Origin: an uncultured Collinsella sp.
GTDB lineage: Bacteria > Actinomycetota > Coriobacteriia > Coriobacteriales > Coriobacteriaceae
Assembly (NCBI GenBank): GCA_959601045.1
Contig: CAUGNZ010000002.1
Coordinates: 1-64,000 of the forward strand
Length of the DNA stretch: 64,000 nt
Direction of reading: 5' to 3'
Every line of letters starts with the position of its first letter. The first letter of the stretch is position 1. Below the pieces are notes generated by a model. The model ran no database searches. It saw only the letters and a program-made list of their open reading frames with translations, and was not told where the DNA came from. Position numbers and translations under genes: made by a program. Positions 1-10,424 of the stretch are shown here, one piece after another.

Positions 1-51
1 GAGCGCAAAACGGATTCTAAAAAACACCTTGCCAAATAGGAGCGTCAGGAC

Positions 52-96
52 GCAAGAAGCCCTCGCCGCACGAAGTGCGCAGCGAGGGCTTCTTGC
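52..96. repeat. Hairpin element D, copy 1; probable pfl terminator
   Basis: A near-perfect inverted repeat runs from GCAAGAAGCCCTCGC to its complement around a CGCACGAAGTGCG centre. It lies just after the glycyl-radical subunit gene (minus strand) and could end that transcript. The same inner hairpin, followed by GCATG(T/C)CCGAGGACG, recurs at 31217-31275, so it belongs to a repeat family rather than being a one-off terminator. Confidence 0.7.
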
Positions 97-161
97 ATGT
101 CCGAGGACGTTTTGGGAGGTAGCCCAAACAGCCCCGGCGATCCTGCGGGAGTTAAATCCTT

Positions 162-413
162 TTAGAACTTGTCGTGGAAGGTACGCGAAATGACCTCGTC
201 CTGCTGCTCCTTGGTGAGCGTGTGGAAGTTCACGGCATAGCCGGAAACGCGGATGGTCAGCTGCGGATACTTCTCGGGGTGAGCCTGAGCATCGAGCAGC
301 GTCTCACGATTGAAGACGTTGATGTTCAGGTGGTGGCCACCCTTCTCGGCGTAAGCGTCGAGCATGTGGACCAGGTTATCGGCCTGAGTCTCGGAAACTT
401 CAGAAACCTTCAT
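162..413 (-). CDS. Stand-alone glycyl-radical subunit of pyruvate formate-lyase (GrcA/YfiD-like)
   Basis: This 83-residue protein corresponds to the C-terminal end of pyruvate formate-lyase. It carries the glycyl-radical signature RVSGYAV with the radical glycine at about Gly58, preceded by the [13 protein letters not shown] strand and helix that packs against the active site. It has its own ribosome binding site (GGAGA, 7-8 nt before ATG) and lies 85 bp downstream of the PFL body gene, which lacks this domain. In E. coli the 127-residue YfiD (GrcA) is a spare part for oxygen-damaged PFL. Here the neighbouring enzyme seems to have no glycine of its own, so I infer that this is an obligatory subunit. 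It should act in the cytoplasm after activation by a PFL-activating enzyme that is not in the window. Confidence 0.92.
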   Translation of the reverse strand: MKVSEVSETQADNLVHMLDAYAEKGGHHLNINVFNRETLLDAQAHPEKYPQLTIRVSGYAVNFHTLTKEQQDEVISRTFHDKF

Positions 414-436
414 AATGTGTCTCCTTCGATTGATAG

Positions 437-496
437 GCGCCGGCCGAAACCGGCGCGCTAATCAGTAATCGTTATTGTTAGTATAGCACTAACAAT
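437..496 (-). promoter_or_regulatory. Two hairpins in the PFL body / glycyl-subunit gap
   Basis: The 85-bp gap between the two pfl genes holds two inverted repeats: GCGCCGG...CCGGCGC (437-456) and ATTGTTAGT...ACTAACAAT (474-496), the latter touching the stop codon of the PFL body. Neither is followed by a clear T-run on the minus strand. They look more like processing or stability elements than a full terminator, and could set the ratio of the two subunits. Confidence 0.5.
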
Positions 497-498
497 AG

Positions 499-2550
<2,052 letters not shown>

Positions 2551-2836
2551 TGTGTAACCACGCTCCTAGTTACGTATAATGCGGCGCTCTCTCACACCGC
2601 TGCTTATTGAATTCTTGAATGTTCGGTTTGCACTACCGGCTTCTTCCGTTCTTCATCACACGTTGGTGCAGGGAAAAACGTTTGTCCACCTTGGAACTGC
2701 AACCCAAAACCCAAGATTTCACCCGTTTGAGAAGGATAACATAGCCACCTCCCTCATCAGGGCTGTTATATGTTTCTTTTTTTATACCATTATGGCGTTT
2801 TTAACAAATCCGCAGGAAATGCGAGCGCGAACAACT

Positions 2837-2847
2837 ACCGTTCACCG
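2837..2847. promoter_or_regulatory. ACCGTTCAC-type motif upstream of pflB
   Basis: ACCGTTCACCG, differing by one base from the consensus ACCGTTCACGG, about 290 bp upstream of the pflB start. Confidence 0.45.
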
Positions 2848-2939
2848 ATTTGTTGGATATTTCCCCTTGCCTTTATACGTCCATCACTCTAGCTGTTATG
2901 CCAACTTTAGCAGGGTAAAGTGCCTCTGAGTAGGCTTTA

Positions 2940-3024
2940 GGACATGCCTAGAGATCTACTCCCTAACTTCGCTGATACCGACGGCGTACGGAGGTCGCCT
3001 AAAGGTAGTTTTCTAGGCATGTCC
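2940..3024. repeat. 13-bp inverted repeat with long spacer
   Basis: GGACATGCCTAGA (2940-2952) is repeated exactly as its complement TCTAGGCATGTCC (3012-3024), with imperfect pairing continuing inward. It could be a long-loop hairpin or the ends of a very small insertion. Confidence 0.5.
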
Positions 3025-3063
3025 CAAAAATCTACCGTATAGGGTGCGCGTACACGGGTATCA

Positions 3064-3110
3064 TCTTCCACCGAAAATAGTTTCTAGTGTTAGGGGTTTT
3101 CGGTGGAAGA
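3064..3110. promoter_or_regulatory. Palindrome overlapping the marR start (probable autoregulatory operator)
   Basis: TCTTCCACCGAAAA (3064-3077) and its exact complement TTTTCGGTGGAAGA (3097-3110) form a 14-bp inverted repeat. The right arm contains the GTG start codon of marR. It could be the operator bound by the MarR protein. Folded in mRNA it would also bury the start codon and the AGGGG ribosome binding site. Confidence 0.55.
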
Positions 3111-3552
3111 TACCGATTTCCATAAGCTTGGGCGTCAGCTCTTAGCTGAGTTTGGCAGCATGCATCAGCGCATTTCGCGCTTTGCGGACAAAGCTCTCGG
3201 CGGCGAGATGGCCGTCATGCGCGCCCTCATACTCGCTGGCGGCTCGCTCACGCCGAGCGAACTCGCTGATCGCGCCTGGGTCTCGAACGCCCGCATCGCC
3301 AACATCCTACGCGCTCTCGAAGCCAAGGGCTGGGTTGAGCGTGAGCACTCAAAGACCGACCGTCGTCGCGTACACGTCACGGTGACCGACAAGGGATTCC
3401 ATGATCTCGAAATCAAGCGTCGGGAATTCGAGGACCGCACCGCGGCTTTCCTCGAGCAGCTCGGCGAAACAGATACTCAAGAGATGGTGCGCCTTCTAAG
3501 ACGTGCCAACGAAATTATCGACTGCAACCAAGAAAGGAGAGATGCCGAGTGA
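3103..3552 (+). CDS. MarR-family transcriptional regulator of the ABC exporter operon
   Basis: A 149-residue winged-helix protein of the MarR family. The DNA-binding region includes LTPSELADRAWVSNARIANI (about residues 46-65), followed by the wing KTDRRRVHVTVTDKG. Translation starts at GTG (3103), six bases after AGGGG; no upstream ATG is better. Its stop overlaps the start of the downstream ABC gene (GTGA overlap), so regulator and exporter form one operon. MarR proteins usually repress such exporters and release DNA on binding a small phenolic or drug ligand. The palindrome over the start codon is the likely target. The ligand cannot be read from the sequence. Confidence 0.9.
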   Translation: MEDTDFHKLGRQLLAEFGSMHQRISRFADKALGGEMAVMRALILAGGSLTPSELADRAWVSNARIANILRALEAKGWVEREHSKTDRRRVHVTVTDKGFHDLEIKRREFEDRTAAFLEQLGETDTQEMVRLLRRANEIIDCNQERRDAE

Positions 3553-5915
3553 GGATTCTCAAGCTCTTTAAAAAGCATGTCCTGGCACTGTTCGCAGCTA
3601 TCGTACTCATCGTAATCAGCTGCAACGCCGACCTGGCGCTGCCTACCTATATGAGCGACATCGTCGACGTGGGCGTGCAGCAAGGCGGCATCGCCTCGCC
3701 CGTGCCCAACACCATTCGCGCCGAATCGCTCGACGATCTTGAGCTCTTTATGAGCGCCAAGGACGCCAAGACGGTGGAGGCTGCGTTTGGCAAGGCAGAC
3801 AAGAACGGCATTCGAACGTACAGGGGCACCGAGGAAGAGCGTGCCGACGGCAGCAAGATTGCCGACATTATGAGCCTGCCCGAGACCGTCGTTCTCGCCT
3901 TTAACCAAGGCATTGACGCTGACTCCATGGGAGACATGACCGGCACGTCCAACGAATCTGGCAACAGCGCCGCTCAAGCCATGCCCACCCCCGAGCAGAT
4001 GGCAGCAATGACGCCCGAGCAGCTCGCCGAGATGCAGCAAAAAGCCGCAGCGGCACAGAACATACAAAAGCAGATCGATGCCGACGGCGGCAAGATCACC
4101 ATGAAGAGCCTGCGTCTAGGCGTTGAAGGCGGCCTAATCGACCAGGGCAAGCTCGTCGAGGGCGCCAACGATATGGCTGACAAAATGGGCTCCATGTCGG
4201 GCTCAATCGTCACTCAGCGCGCCGTGAGCTATGTGCAGGACGAGTACAAGGCACAGGGCATCGACCCCGCCGACGTACAGAACGCCTACCTAAGCCGCAT
4301 GGCGACCACGATGTTTGGCCTGTGCCTGGTGTCGCTCGTCGCCACCATCCTGACCGGTGCCGTGGCTTCGCGCACCGCCTGCTCCATCGCCCGCGACCTG
4401 CGCCGCGAAACCTTCAACAAGGTTATGCACTTCTCGCCGGCCGAGGTGGGCAAGTTTAGCCAGGCCTCGCTCATCACCCGCTGCACCAACGACATTCAGC
4501 AGATTCAGATGGCCGCAACCCTGTTTATCCGCATGTGCCTGATGGCCCCCGTCATGGGCATCGTCGCCGTCATGCGCGTCCTGGCCAACCACACCGGCTT
4601 GGAGTGGACCATCGCCGTGGCCATCATCGCGGTCTCGGCCGTCGTCGGCGTGCTTATGGGTCTCACCATGCCCAAGTTCAAAAAGATGCAGAGCTTTGTG
4701 GACCGCGTGAACCTTACCGCCCGCGAGCTGCTCGACGGCCTGATGCCCATCCGCTCGTTCAACCGCGAGGAGCATGAGCTCGAGCGTTTTGACAAGGCTT
4801 CGCTCGACCTGATGACCACGCAGCTCTACACCAACCGCGCCATGAGCTTTATGATGCCGCTCATGATGCTCGTCATGAACTGCATCACCGTGCTTATCGT
4901 CTGGTTTGGCGCGCAGGGCGTGTCCGACGGCGTGATGCAGGTCGGCAACATGATGGCGTTCATCTCCTATACCATGCAGATCGTCATGGCGTTTATGATC
5001 CTCACCATGGTTTCGGTCATCCTGCCGCGCGCCGAGGTCGCAGCCGAGCGCGTGGAAGAGGTCATCACCTGCCCCACCAGCATCAACGACCCTGCCTCGC
5101 CCAAACTGCCTGCGACCAGCGCGCCACGCGGTGAGCTCACCTTCCGCGACGTGAGCTTCCAGTATCCCGATGCCCGCGCCGATGTCATCAGCGGCGTGAA
5201 CTTCACCACGCATGCCGGTCAGATGCTCGGCATCATTGGCTCCACGGGCTCAGGCAAGTCCACGCTCGTGCAGCTGATTCCGCGCCTGTACGACGTCACG
5301 GGCGGCAGCATTTCGCTCGACGGCATCGACGTGCGCGACATGACTCTTTCCGAGCTGCGCCGCCGCATTGGTTACATCCCGCAGCAGGGTCGCCTGTTCT
5401 CGGGCACTGTCGAGAGCAACCTCAAGTTTGCCGGCGACATGGTAAGCGACGAGAACATGCACGAGGCCGCGCGCATCGCCCAAGCCGAGGACTTTATCGC
5501 CGAGCGCGAGGGCGGCTACGACTCCCCCATCAGCCAGGGCGGCTCCAATGTTTCGGGTGGTCAGCGCCAACGCCTGGCCATTGCCCGCGCGTTGGCCAAA
5601 AAGCCCGAAGTCGTGGTGTTCGACGACTCGTTTAGCGCGCTCGACTACAAGACCGACGCTCGTCTGCGCGAGGAACTGGCCAAAAACGTCACCGACGCGG
5701 CGCTCGTGGTCGTGGCCCAGCGCATCGCGACCATCATGCATGCCGACCAGATCATCGTGCTCGATGACGGCCACGTGGTGGGCACCGGTACGCACGAGGA
5801 GCTGCTGCGCAGCTGCCCGGCGTACCTGGAGATCGCACAGTCGCAGCTTTCCGCCGAGGAGCTGGGGCTTACCCAAGAAGAAATTGCAGCCGTCATGGAA
5901 GGAGGCGAGCACTAA
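3549..5915 (+). CDS. ABC exporter half-transporter with fused membrane and ATPase domains (degenerate-site subunit)
   Basis: A 788-residue multidrug/lipid-type ABC exporter. The first membrane helix (VLALFAAIVLIVISCNADLA) is followed by an unusual stretch of about 200 residues before helix 2, rich in Met, Ala and Gln and likely outside the cell; typical half-transporters are about 580-620 residues. The ATPase domain has Walker A GSTGSGKST (about 564), signature NVSGGQRQRL and Walker B VVVFDDSFSALD (about 688). The catalytic Glu after Walker B is Asp, as in the degenerate site of heterodimeric exporters such as TM287/288 and LmrCD. The next gene supplies the normal Glu, so the two should form a heterodimer. 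The GTG start overlaps marR; the stop overlaps the next ATG (TAATG). The substrate is unknown. Confidence 0.92.
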   Translation: MRILKLFKKHVLALFAAIVLIVISCNADLALPTYMSDIVDVGVQQGGIASPVPNTIRAESLDDLELFMSAKDAKTVEAAFGKADKNGIRTYRGTEEERADGSKIADIMSLPETVVLAFNQGIDADSMGDMTGTSNESGNSAAQAMPTPEQMAAMTPEQLAEMQQKAAAAQNIQKQIDADGGKITMKSLRLGVEGGLIDQGKLVEGANDMADKMGSMSGSIVTQRAVSYVQDEYKAQGIDPADVQNAYLSRMATTMFGLCLVSLVATILTGAVASRTACSIARDLRRETFNKVMHFSPAEVGKFSQASLITRCTNDIQQIQMAATLFIRMCLMAPVMGIVAVMRVLANHTGLEWTIAVAIIAVSAVVGVLMGLTMPKFKKMQSFVDRVNLTARELLDGLMPIRSFNREEHELERFDKASLDLMTTQLYTNRAMSFMMPLMMLVMNCITVLIVWFGAQGVSDGVMQVGNMMAFISYTMQIVMAFMILTMVSVILPRAEVAAERVEEVITCPTSINDPASPKLPATSAPRGELTFRDVSFQYPDARADVISGVNFTTHAGQMLGIIGSTGSGKSTLVQLIPRLYDVTGGSISLDGIDVRDMTLSELRRRIGYIPQQGRLFSGTVESNLKFAGDMVSDENMHEAARIAQAEDFIAEREGGYDSPISQGGSNVSGGQRQRLAIARALAKKPEVVVFDDSFSALDYKTDARLREELAKNVTDAALVVVAQRIATIMHADQIIVLDDGHVVGTGTHEELLRSCPAYLEIAQSQLSAEELGLTQEEIAAVMEGGEH

Positions 5916-7771
5916 TGGCCGACGAGACCAAGACTCAGATTCCCAAGCCCACCCGCCGGCGCGGTCCCATGGGCCGCATGGGTGGCATGGGCCGCGGCGA
6001 AAAGGCCAAGGACTTTAAGGGCACCATGAGGCAGCTACTCGGCTATATCGGTCAGCACAAGATTGCCGTGTTTGCCGCCGTCGCCTTTGCCGTGTGCTCG
6101 GTCATCTTTAACATTGTGGGACCCAAGGTGCTCGGCCAGGTTACGACCAAACTGTTCGAAGGCCTGGTCTCCAAGGTCAACGGTACCGGCGATGTCAACT
6201 TTGCCTGGATCGCCAAGACGCTCGGCTTTTTGCTCTGCCTGTATCTGGCAAGCTCTGTCTGCAGCCTCATCCAGGGTTGGCTCATGACCGGCGTCACGCA
6301 AAAGATTTGCTACCGCATGCGCAAGGAGATCGCCGCCAAGATTGCCGTCGTGCCGATGAGCTACTTCAACGGCCACAGCAAGGGCGACGTGCTCAGCCGC
6401 ATCACTAACGATGTCGATACGCTCGGCCAGTCGCTCAACCAGAGCGTGACGCAGCTCATCACGTCGGTGACGCAGATTATCGGCGTGCTCGTCATGATGC
6501 TGTCGATCAGCCTGCCGCTCACCGGCGTTACCGTGCTCACGCTGCCGGCAGCCGCGATTATCCTGACCGTGATGATTCACTTCTCGCAGCCGTACTTCCG
6601 CGAGCAACAGCAAGTCCTGGGCGCCGTCAACGGCATTATCGAGGAGGACTTTGCCGGCCAGAACGTTATTCAGGTGTTCGACCGCGCCGAGGCCTCAATC
6701 GAGGAGTTCGACCGTCAAAACGACCGTCTCTTTATTAGTGGCTGGCGCTCGCAGTTCCTATCGGGCCTGATGATGCCGCTTATGAGCTTGGTGGGCAACA
6801 TGGGCTACGTGGGCGTTGTCGTGGTGGGCGCACAGCTCGCGCTGACCGGCAATGCCACGCCCGGCGACATCCAGAGCTTTATCCAGTACGTGCGCAACTT
6901 TACGCAACCCGTGCAGCAGCTGGGCAACGTGAGCAACACGATGCAGTCGATGGCCGCTGCCACCGAGCGCGTCTTTGAGTTCCTCGCCGCGCCCGAGGAG
7001 GAGCAGAAGGCCGACGCCCAGATTCCCGAGAAGCGCCCCGGCCACGTTGAGTTCGACCACGTCAAGTTTGGCTACACGCCCGACAAGACCATCATCCACG
7101 ACTTTAGCTGCGAGGCGCAGCCCGGTCAGACCATCGCCATCGTCGGCCCCACCGGCGCGGGCAAGACCACGCTCATTAAGCTGCTGCAGCGCTTCTACGA
7201 CGTGGACGGCGGCTCGCTGCGTGTCGAGGGCGTCGACGTGCGCGACTGGGATCGCGCGGCGCTGCGCGGCGAGTTTGCCATGGTGCTGCAGGATACCTGG
7301 CTGTTTAACGGCACCATCCGCGAGAACATCCGCTACGGACGTCCCGATGCGACTGACGCCGAGGTCGAGGCCGCTGCACGCGCCGCACGCTGCGACCACT
7401 TTATCCATACGCTCGCCGGCGGCTACGACTTTATGATCAATGAGGAGGGCACCAACCTCTCACAGGGCCAGCGCCAACTCGTGACCATCGCCCGCGCCAT
7501 TTTGGCCGACCGTCCGGCGCTGATTTTGGACGAGGCGACTTCCAACGTCGATACCCGTACCGAGGAGCTTATTCAGCGCGCCATGGATGCGCTGATGCAG
7601 GGCCGCACGAGCTTTGTCATCGCGCATCGCCTGTCCACGATCCGCAACGCCGACGTGATCTTGGTGATTCGCGACGGCGACATCGTCGAGAAGGGCACGC
7701 ACGACGAGCTGCTCGCCCAAGGCGGCTTCTACGCCGACCTGTACAATTCGCAGTTCGACGAAGCGGCGTAA
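5915..7771 (+). CDS. ABC exporter half-transporter, catalytic-site partner
   Basis: A 618-residue ABC exporter half with a basic, Gly/Met-rich N-terminal tail (about 30 residues), six predicted membrane helices and an ATPase domain. Walker A is GPTGAGKTT (about 411) and Walker B is ALILDEATSNVD with the catalytic Glu. The signature is NLSQGQRQ, with Gln in place of the first Gly. Together with the upstream partner (LSGGQ-like signature but Asp in Walker B) this gives one complete and one degenerate ATP site, the pattern of asymmetric heterodimeric exporters. The TAATG overlap implies coupled translation. A strong hairpin with a T-run follows the gene. Confidence 0.93.
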   Translation: MADETKTQIPKPTRRRGPMGRMGGMGRGEKAKDFKGTMRQLLGYIGQHKIAVFAAVAFAVCSVIFNIVGPKVLGQVTTKLFEGLVSKVNGTGDVNFAWIAKTLGFLLCLYLASSVCSLIQGWLMTGVTQKICYRMRKEIAAKIAVVPMSYFNGHSKGDVLSRITNDVDTLGQSLNQSVTQLITSVTQIIGVLVMMLSISLPLTGVTVLTLPAAAIILTVMIHFSQPYFREQQQVLGAVNGIIEEDFAGQNVIQVFDRAEASIEEFDRQNDRLFISGWRSQFLSGLMMPLMSLVGNMGYVGVVVVGAQLALTGNATPGDIQSFIQYVRNFTQPVQQLGNVSNTMQSMAAATERVFEFLAAPEEEQKADAQIPEKRPGHVEFDHVKFGYTPDKTIIHDFSCEAQPGQTIAIVGPTGAGKTTLIKLLQRFYDVDGGSLRVEGVDVRDWDRAALRGEFAMVLQDTWLFNGTIRENIRYGRPDATDAEVEAAARAARCDHFIHTLAGGYDFMINEEGTNLSQGQRQLVTIARAILADRPALILDEATSNVDTRTEELIQRAMDALMQGRTSFVIAHRLSTIRNADVILVIRDGDIVEKGTHDELLAQGGFYADLYNSQFDEAA

Positions 7772-7803
7772 CAACCGGCGGCAAACAACCGCAATACCCA
7801 AAG

Positions 7804-7838
7804 AATGGGGGCGCAGGACAACCAGCGCCCCCATTTTT
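7804..7838 (+). terminator. Intrinsic terminator of the marR-ABC operon
   Basis: AATGGGGGCGC pairs with GCGCCCCCATT around a 10-base loop, followed by TTTTT. It begins about 30 bp after the second ABC gene. Confidence 0.88.
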
Positions 7839-7884
7839 CGTTCTGCGGCCCTTGGACCGCATCCCCTGGAGCCGAATTGACGGT

Positions 7885-8143
7885 CCTTTCCAGCCCCTGT
7901 GGGCAAAAAATGGCAAATATGAGTACTGTTACCTTTTTAGTAACAGCCAAAACAGCCCCATATGCTGCCCGCACGGCTTGCAAGCGCCCCTAAATTACTC
8001 AAATAGTTCTATAGCGGGCTTATATGTGTTAAGGTTAATGAACATATTTTCTGTTATGTCTATTATCTTATGCCGGCAATATGACACTACGATAGCAACA
8101 GTACTCATATTTGCCATTTTTTGTCCACAGGGCCTGGAAAAGG
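7885..8143. repeat. Long inverted repeat bounding an AT-rich segment (MITE-like)
   Basis: A 34-bp sequence beginning CTGTGGGCAAAAAATGGCAA (7897-7930) recurs inverted at 8097-8130 with one mismatch. Weaker similarity extends the arms to 7885-7930 and 8097-8143. The roughly 165 bp between them is AT-rich and has no good ORF. Long near-identical terminal inverted repeats around a small non-coding core fit a miniature inverted-repeat element, but I cannot see target-site duplications clearly. Confidence 0.6.
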
Positions 8144-8158
8144 CCAACAGGGTAGTCA

Positions 8159-8277
8159 TTGGGGACGTTCTTAAACGACCAGTCAAACAAGAACGTCCCC
8201 AACGACTACTTAAAAACGGGAGATTATCCACTCTCATTCTGCGAGCACTCATTTAAGTCTGTCCCCAATGAGTGCCC
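8159..8277. repeat. Cluster of hairpins upstream of the aroG-type gene end
   Basis: Three structures lie here: a hairpin with 14-base arms TTGGGGACGTTCTT / AAGAACGTCCCCAA (8159-8202), one copy of element G (GGGAGATTATCCACTCTC, 8218-8235), and a hairpin GCACTCATT / AATGAGTGC (8247-8277). No gene is visible between 7772 and 8329. Confidence 0.6.
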
Positions 8278-8329
8278 GGCAGCAACGGGACCGCCGATGT
8301 CTTGGCAGAGTCAGTGAAAACCCGCGTAA

Positions 8330-9361
8330 CTAAACCCGCTCCGCGATCTCGTGAATGAGATAGTCGGTCTTTTCCCAGCCCAGGCACGGATCGGTGATCG
8401 ACTTGCCAAAGACACCGCCGTCGACCGGCTGGTTGCCGTCCTCAAGGTAGGACTCGATCATAAAGCCCTTGACCAGCCTTGAAATGGCTTCGTTGCGGCG
8501 GCAGCTGTCGAGCACCTCCTTGCAAATGCGGTACTGCTCCAGCGGGCGCTTGCCCGAGTTGTCGTGGTTGCAGTCGATGACCGCCGCCGGGTTGGCGTAA
8601 CCGGCATGCTCGGTGTAGCGCTCGGCCAGGCGCTCCAGGTGCTCGTAGTGGTAATTGGGGTAGGTACGACCGTCGAGACCGATGTAGCCACGCATAACGG
8701 CGTGCGCGAGCGGGTTGCCGTCGCACTCGACCTCCCAGTTGCGGAAGATAAAGCTCTGATGTGCCTGGGCGGCGTAGATGGAGTTGAGCATAACGGTGGT
8801 GGAACCGGCGGTGGGGTTTTTCATGCCCACAGGCACCGAAATGCCGCTCGACACCAGACGATGCTCCTGGTTCTCGACCGAGCGCGCGCCCACGGCGACG
8901 TAGCTCAGCAGGTCGACGAGGTACTGGTAGTTGGACGGGTAGAGCATCTCGTCGGCGGTAAAGAAGCCAGTCTCCTCGATGACGCGCAGGTGCATGTGGC
9001 GGATGGCCTTAACGCCTTCAAGCAGGTCATCGGGCGCCTCGGGGTCGGGGTTGTGCAGCAGCCCCTTGTAGCCGGTGCCCTTGGTGCGCGGCTTGTTGGT
9101 GTAGACACGCGGAATGATGATGAGCTTGTCCTTGACCTCCTCGGCGGTTTTGGCCAGGCGGTTCATGTACTCGAGGACCGAATCCTCCCGATCGGCAGAG
9201 CATGGGCCGATGATGAGCACCTTGCGCGCGTCCTCGCCGGTAAAGACCTTGGCGACCTCGGCGTCGAATGCCTGCTTCTTAGCGGTAAGCTCGGCGGAAA
9301 GCGGCATTTCCTCGCGGATCTCCATGGGGATCGGCAGCCTGCGTTTGAAATCCATGGCCAT
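8330..9361 (-). CDS. 3-deoxy-7-phosphoheptulonate synthase (DAHP synthase, type I)
   Basis: This catalyses phosphoenolpyruvate + erythrose 4-phosphate to DAHP, the entry step of the shikimate pathway. At 343 residues it matches the type I (AroF/G/H) family. Metal-binding residues are recognisable: Cys in IIGPCSADR, His in DCNHDNSGK, Glu in MIESYLEDGNQ and Asp in SITDPCLGWE. The PEP/phosphate signature IIPRVYTNKPRTKGTGYKG is present. The start has a good GGAGG. It stands alone, with no other aromatic biosynthesis gene nearby, so I cannot say which amino acid inhibits it. Upstream is the paired element G palindrome (9493-9560). Confidence 0.95.
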   Translation of the reverse strand: MAMDFKRRLPIPMEIREEMPLSAELTAKKQAFDAEVAKVFTGEDARKVLIIGPCSADREDSVLEYMNRLAKTAEEVKDKLIIIPRVYTNKPRTKGTGYKGLLHNPDPEAPDDLLEGVKAIRHMHLRVIEETGFFTADEMLYPSNYQYLVDLLSYVAVGARSVENQEHRLVSSGISVPVGMKNPTAGSTTVMLNSIYAAQAHQSFIFRNWEVECDGNPLAHAVMRGYIGLDGRTYPNYHYEHLERLAERYTEHAGYANPAAVIDCNHDNSGKRPLEQYRICKEVLDSCRRNEAISRLVKGFMIESYLEDGNQPVDGGVFGKSITDPCLGWEKTDYLIHEIAERV

Positions 9362-9492
9362 AGGGGCCTCCTCAATCTATAGAGAGAGCAAAAAGCGTAT
9401 TGTCGAGTGCTCGGCATTATCCGCTGTCGCACGCTAAAGTGCAAGCACAGCCTACTAAAAAGGGAATGAATCGACACAAGGGCCCGCTCACC

Positions 9493-9560
9493 ACGAGAGT
9501 GGATAATCTCCCGTTTTTGGCCCATGTTCGCGCTCAAAGTGGGAGATTATCCACTCTCGT
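9493..9560. repeat. Element G, inverted pair
   Basis: ACGAGAGTGGATAATCTCCC (9493-9512) and its exact complement (9541-9560) form a 20-bp inverted repeat with a 28-base loop. The core GGGAGATTATCCACTCTC also occurs at 8218-8235, on the other side of the DAHP synthase gene. The pair lies in the gap between two divergent genes, and nothing else of note is visible in 9362-9705. Confidence 0.65.
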
Positions 9561-9705
9561 CGAGCAAGCGTCCGAAAATCCTCGCTCGTGGCCCCTTTTC
9601 CTCCGTCCCCGAGAGATCGAAGCTCGTCTACCGAATGGTTGATGCGGCAGCGGTGCGCCCATGTCACACTCAGAGGTGGCCTGACCCACCTTGGAAGGAG
9701 CCTCC

Positions 9706-10356
9706 ATGAGCCTTGACAACGTAACCCTGCGCGCCGCCACGCTCGACGACCTGGCTGGCATCGCCGCCATCTACAACCAGCTGTGGTGCAACACGCTGCG
9801 CAACCGCGGCGACGTCGAAGCTGCCGATTTCTGCGCGCGCTTCAACATTGCCATGCAGCTGCAGCGCTCCCCCATCGCGCTCGTCGCCGAGGCAGAGGGC
9901 CGCATTATCGCCGCCTGCTGCATCGGTATCTTCGAGGACGGCAAGCCGCGTACCAACCCCACGTGGGTACCCTGCTACGACGAGATGTTCGCCCAGGCAA
10001 CCGAGATGGCAAAGACCGCCGATGCCAAACTCGAGGGCTCGCTCTTTGGCGACAGTCGCGAAAAGGCCACGGCCGATCGCTTTGCCGCCACGGGCGACGA
10101 GTATGCCCAGGGCCAGCTCAACCTGATCATCATTGTGCCCGAGTGGCAGGGCAAGGGACTCGGCCGCGAGCTCATCGACCTTGCGCGCGCCGAACTCGCC
10201 AAAGCCGGGTGCACCAAGTTCTTCCTGATGAGCGACTGCAACTCTGACTGGCAGTTCTACGAGCACCTCAACATGAAACGCATCCTGGAGGATCACAGCC
10301 AAGACACCGGCGACGGCTTTATCGTCTACATGTACGGAGGCGACACGCAGGATTAG
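9706..10356 (+). CDS. GNAT-family N-acetyltransferase
   Basis: A 216-residue protein of the GNAT fold, starting at the ATG that follows AAGGAG by six bases; an upstream in-frame TTG overlaps that ribosome binding site and is unlikely. The acetyl-CoA loop is LIIIVPEWQGKGLGRELIDL, the usual (Q/R)xxGxG/A motif of motif A, followed by the KAGCTKFFLMSD strand and the FYEHLNMKRI segment of motif B. It transfers an acetyl group to an amine or amino acid; the substrate cannot be predicted. It lies between repeat-rich gaps with no operon partner. Confidence 0.85.
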   Translation: MSLDNVTLRAATLDDLAGIAAIYNQLWCNTLRNRGDVEAADFCARFNIAMQLQRSPIALVAEAEGRIIAACCIGIFEDGKPRTNPTWVPCYDEMFAQATEMAKTADAKLEGSLFGDSREKATADRFAATGDEYAQGQLNLIIIVPEWQGKGLGRELIDLARAELAKAGCTKFFLMSDCNSDWQFYEHLNMKRILEDHSQDTGDGFIVYMYGGDTQD

Positions 10357-10424
10357 CCTGAGTGCCGCCTCATGGGCTTTCTCCAAAACAGCCCAAACCA
10401 ATCAGCCACGCCAAAAGGGACATG

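Larger units (their letters stand above)
2551..3102. other. Divergent intergenic region between pflB and marR
   Basis: About 550 bp without a convincing gene, AT-richer than its surroundings and so probably holding both promoters. Seen in it are an ACCGTTCACCG motif (2837-2847), a 13-bp inverted repeat with a 59-bp spacer (2940-2952 and 3012-3024) and a 14-bp inverted repeat that overlaps the marR start (3064-3110). Each is listed separately. Confidence 0.6.
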
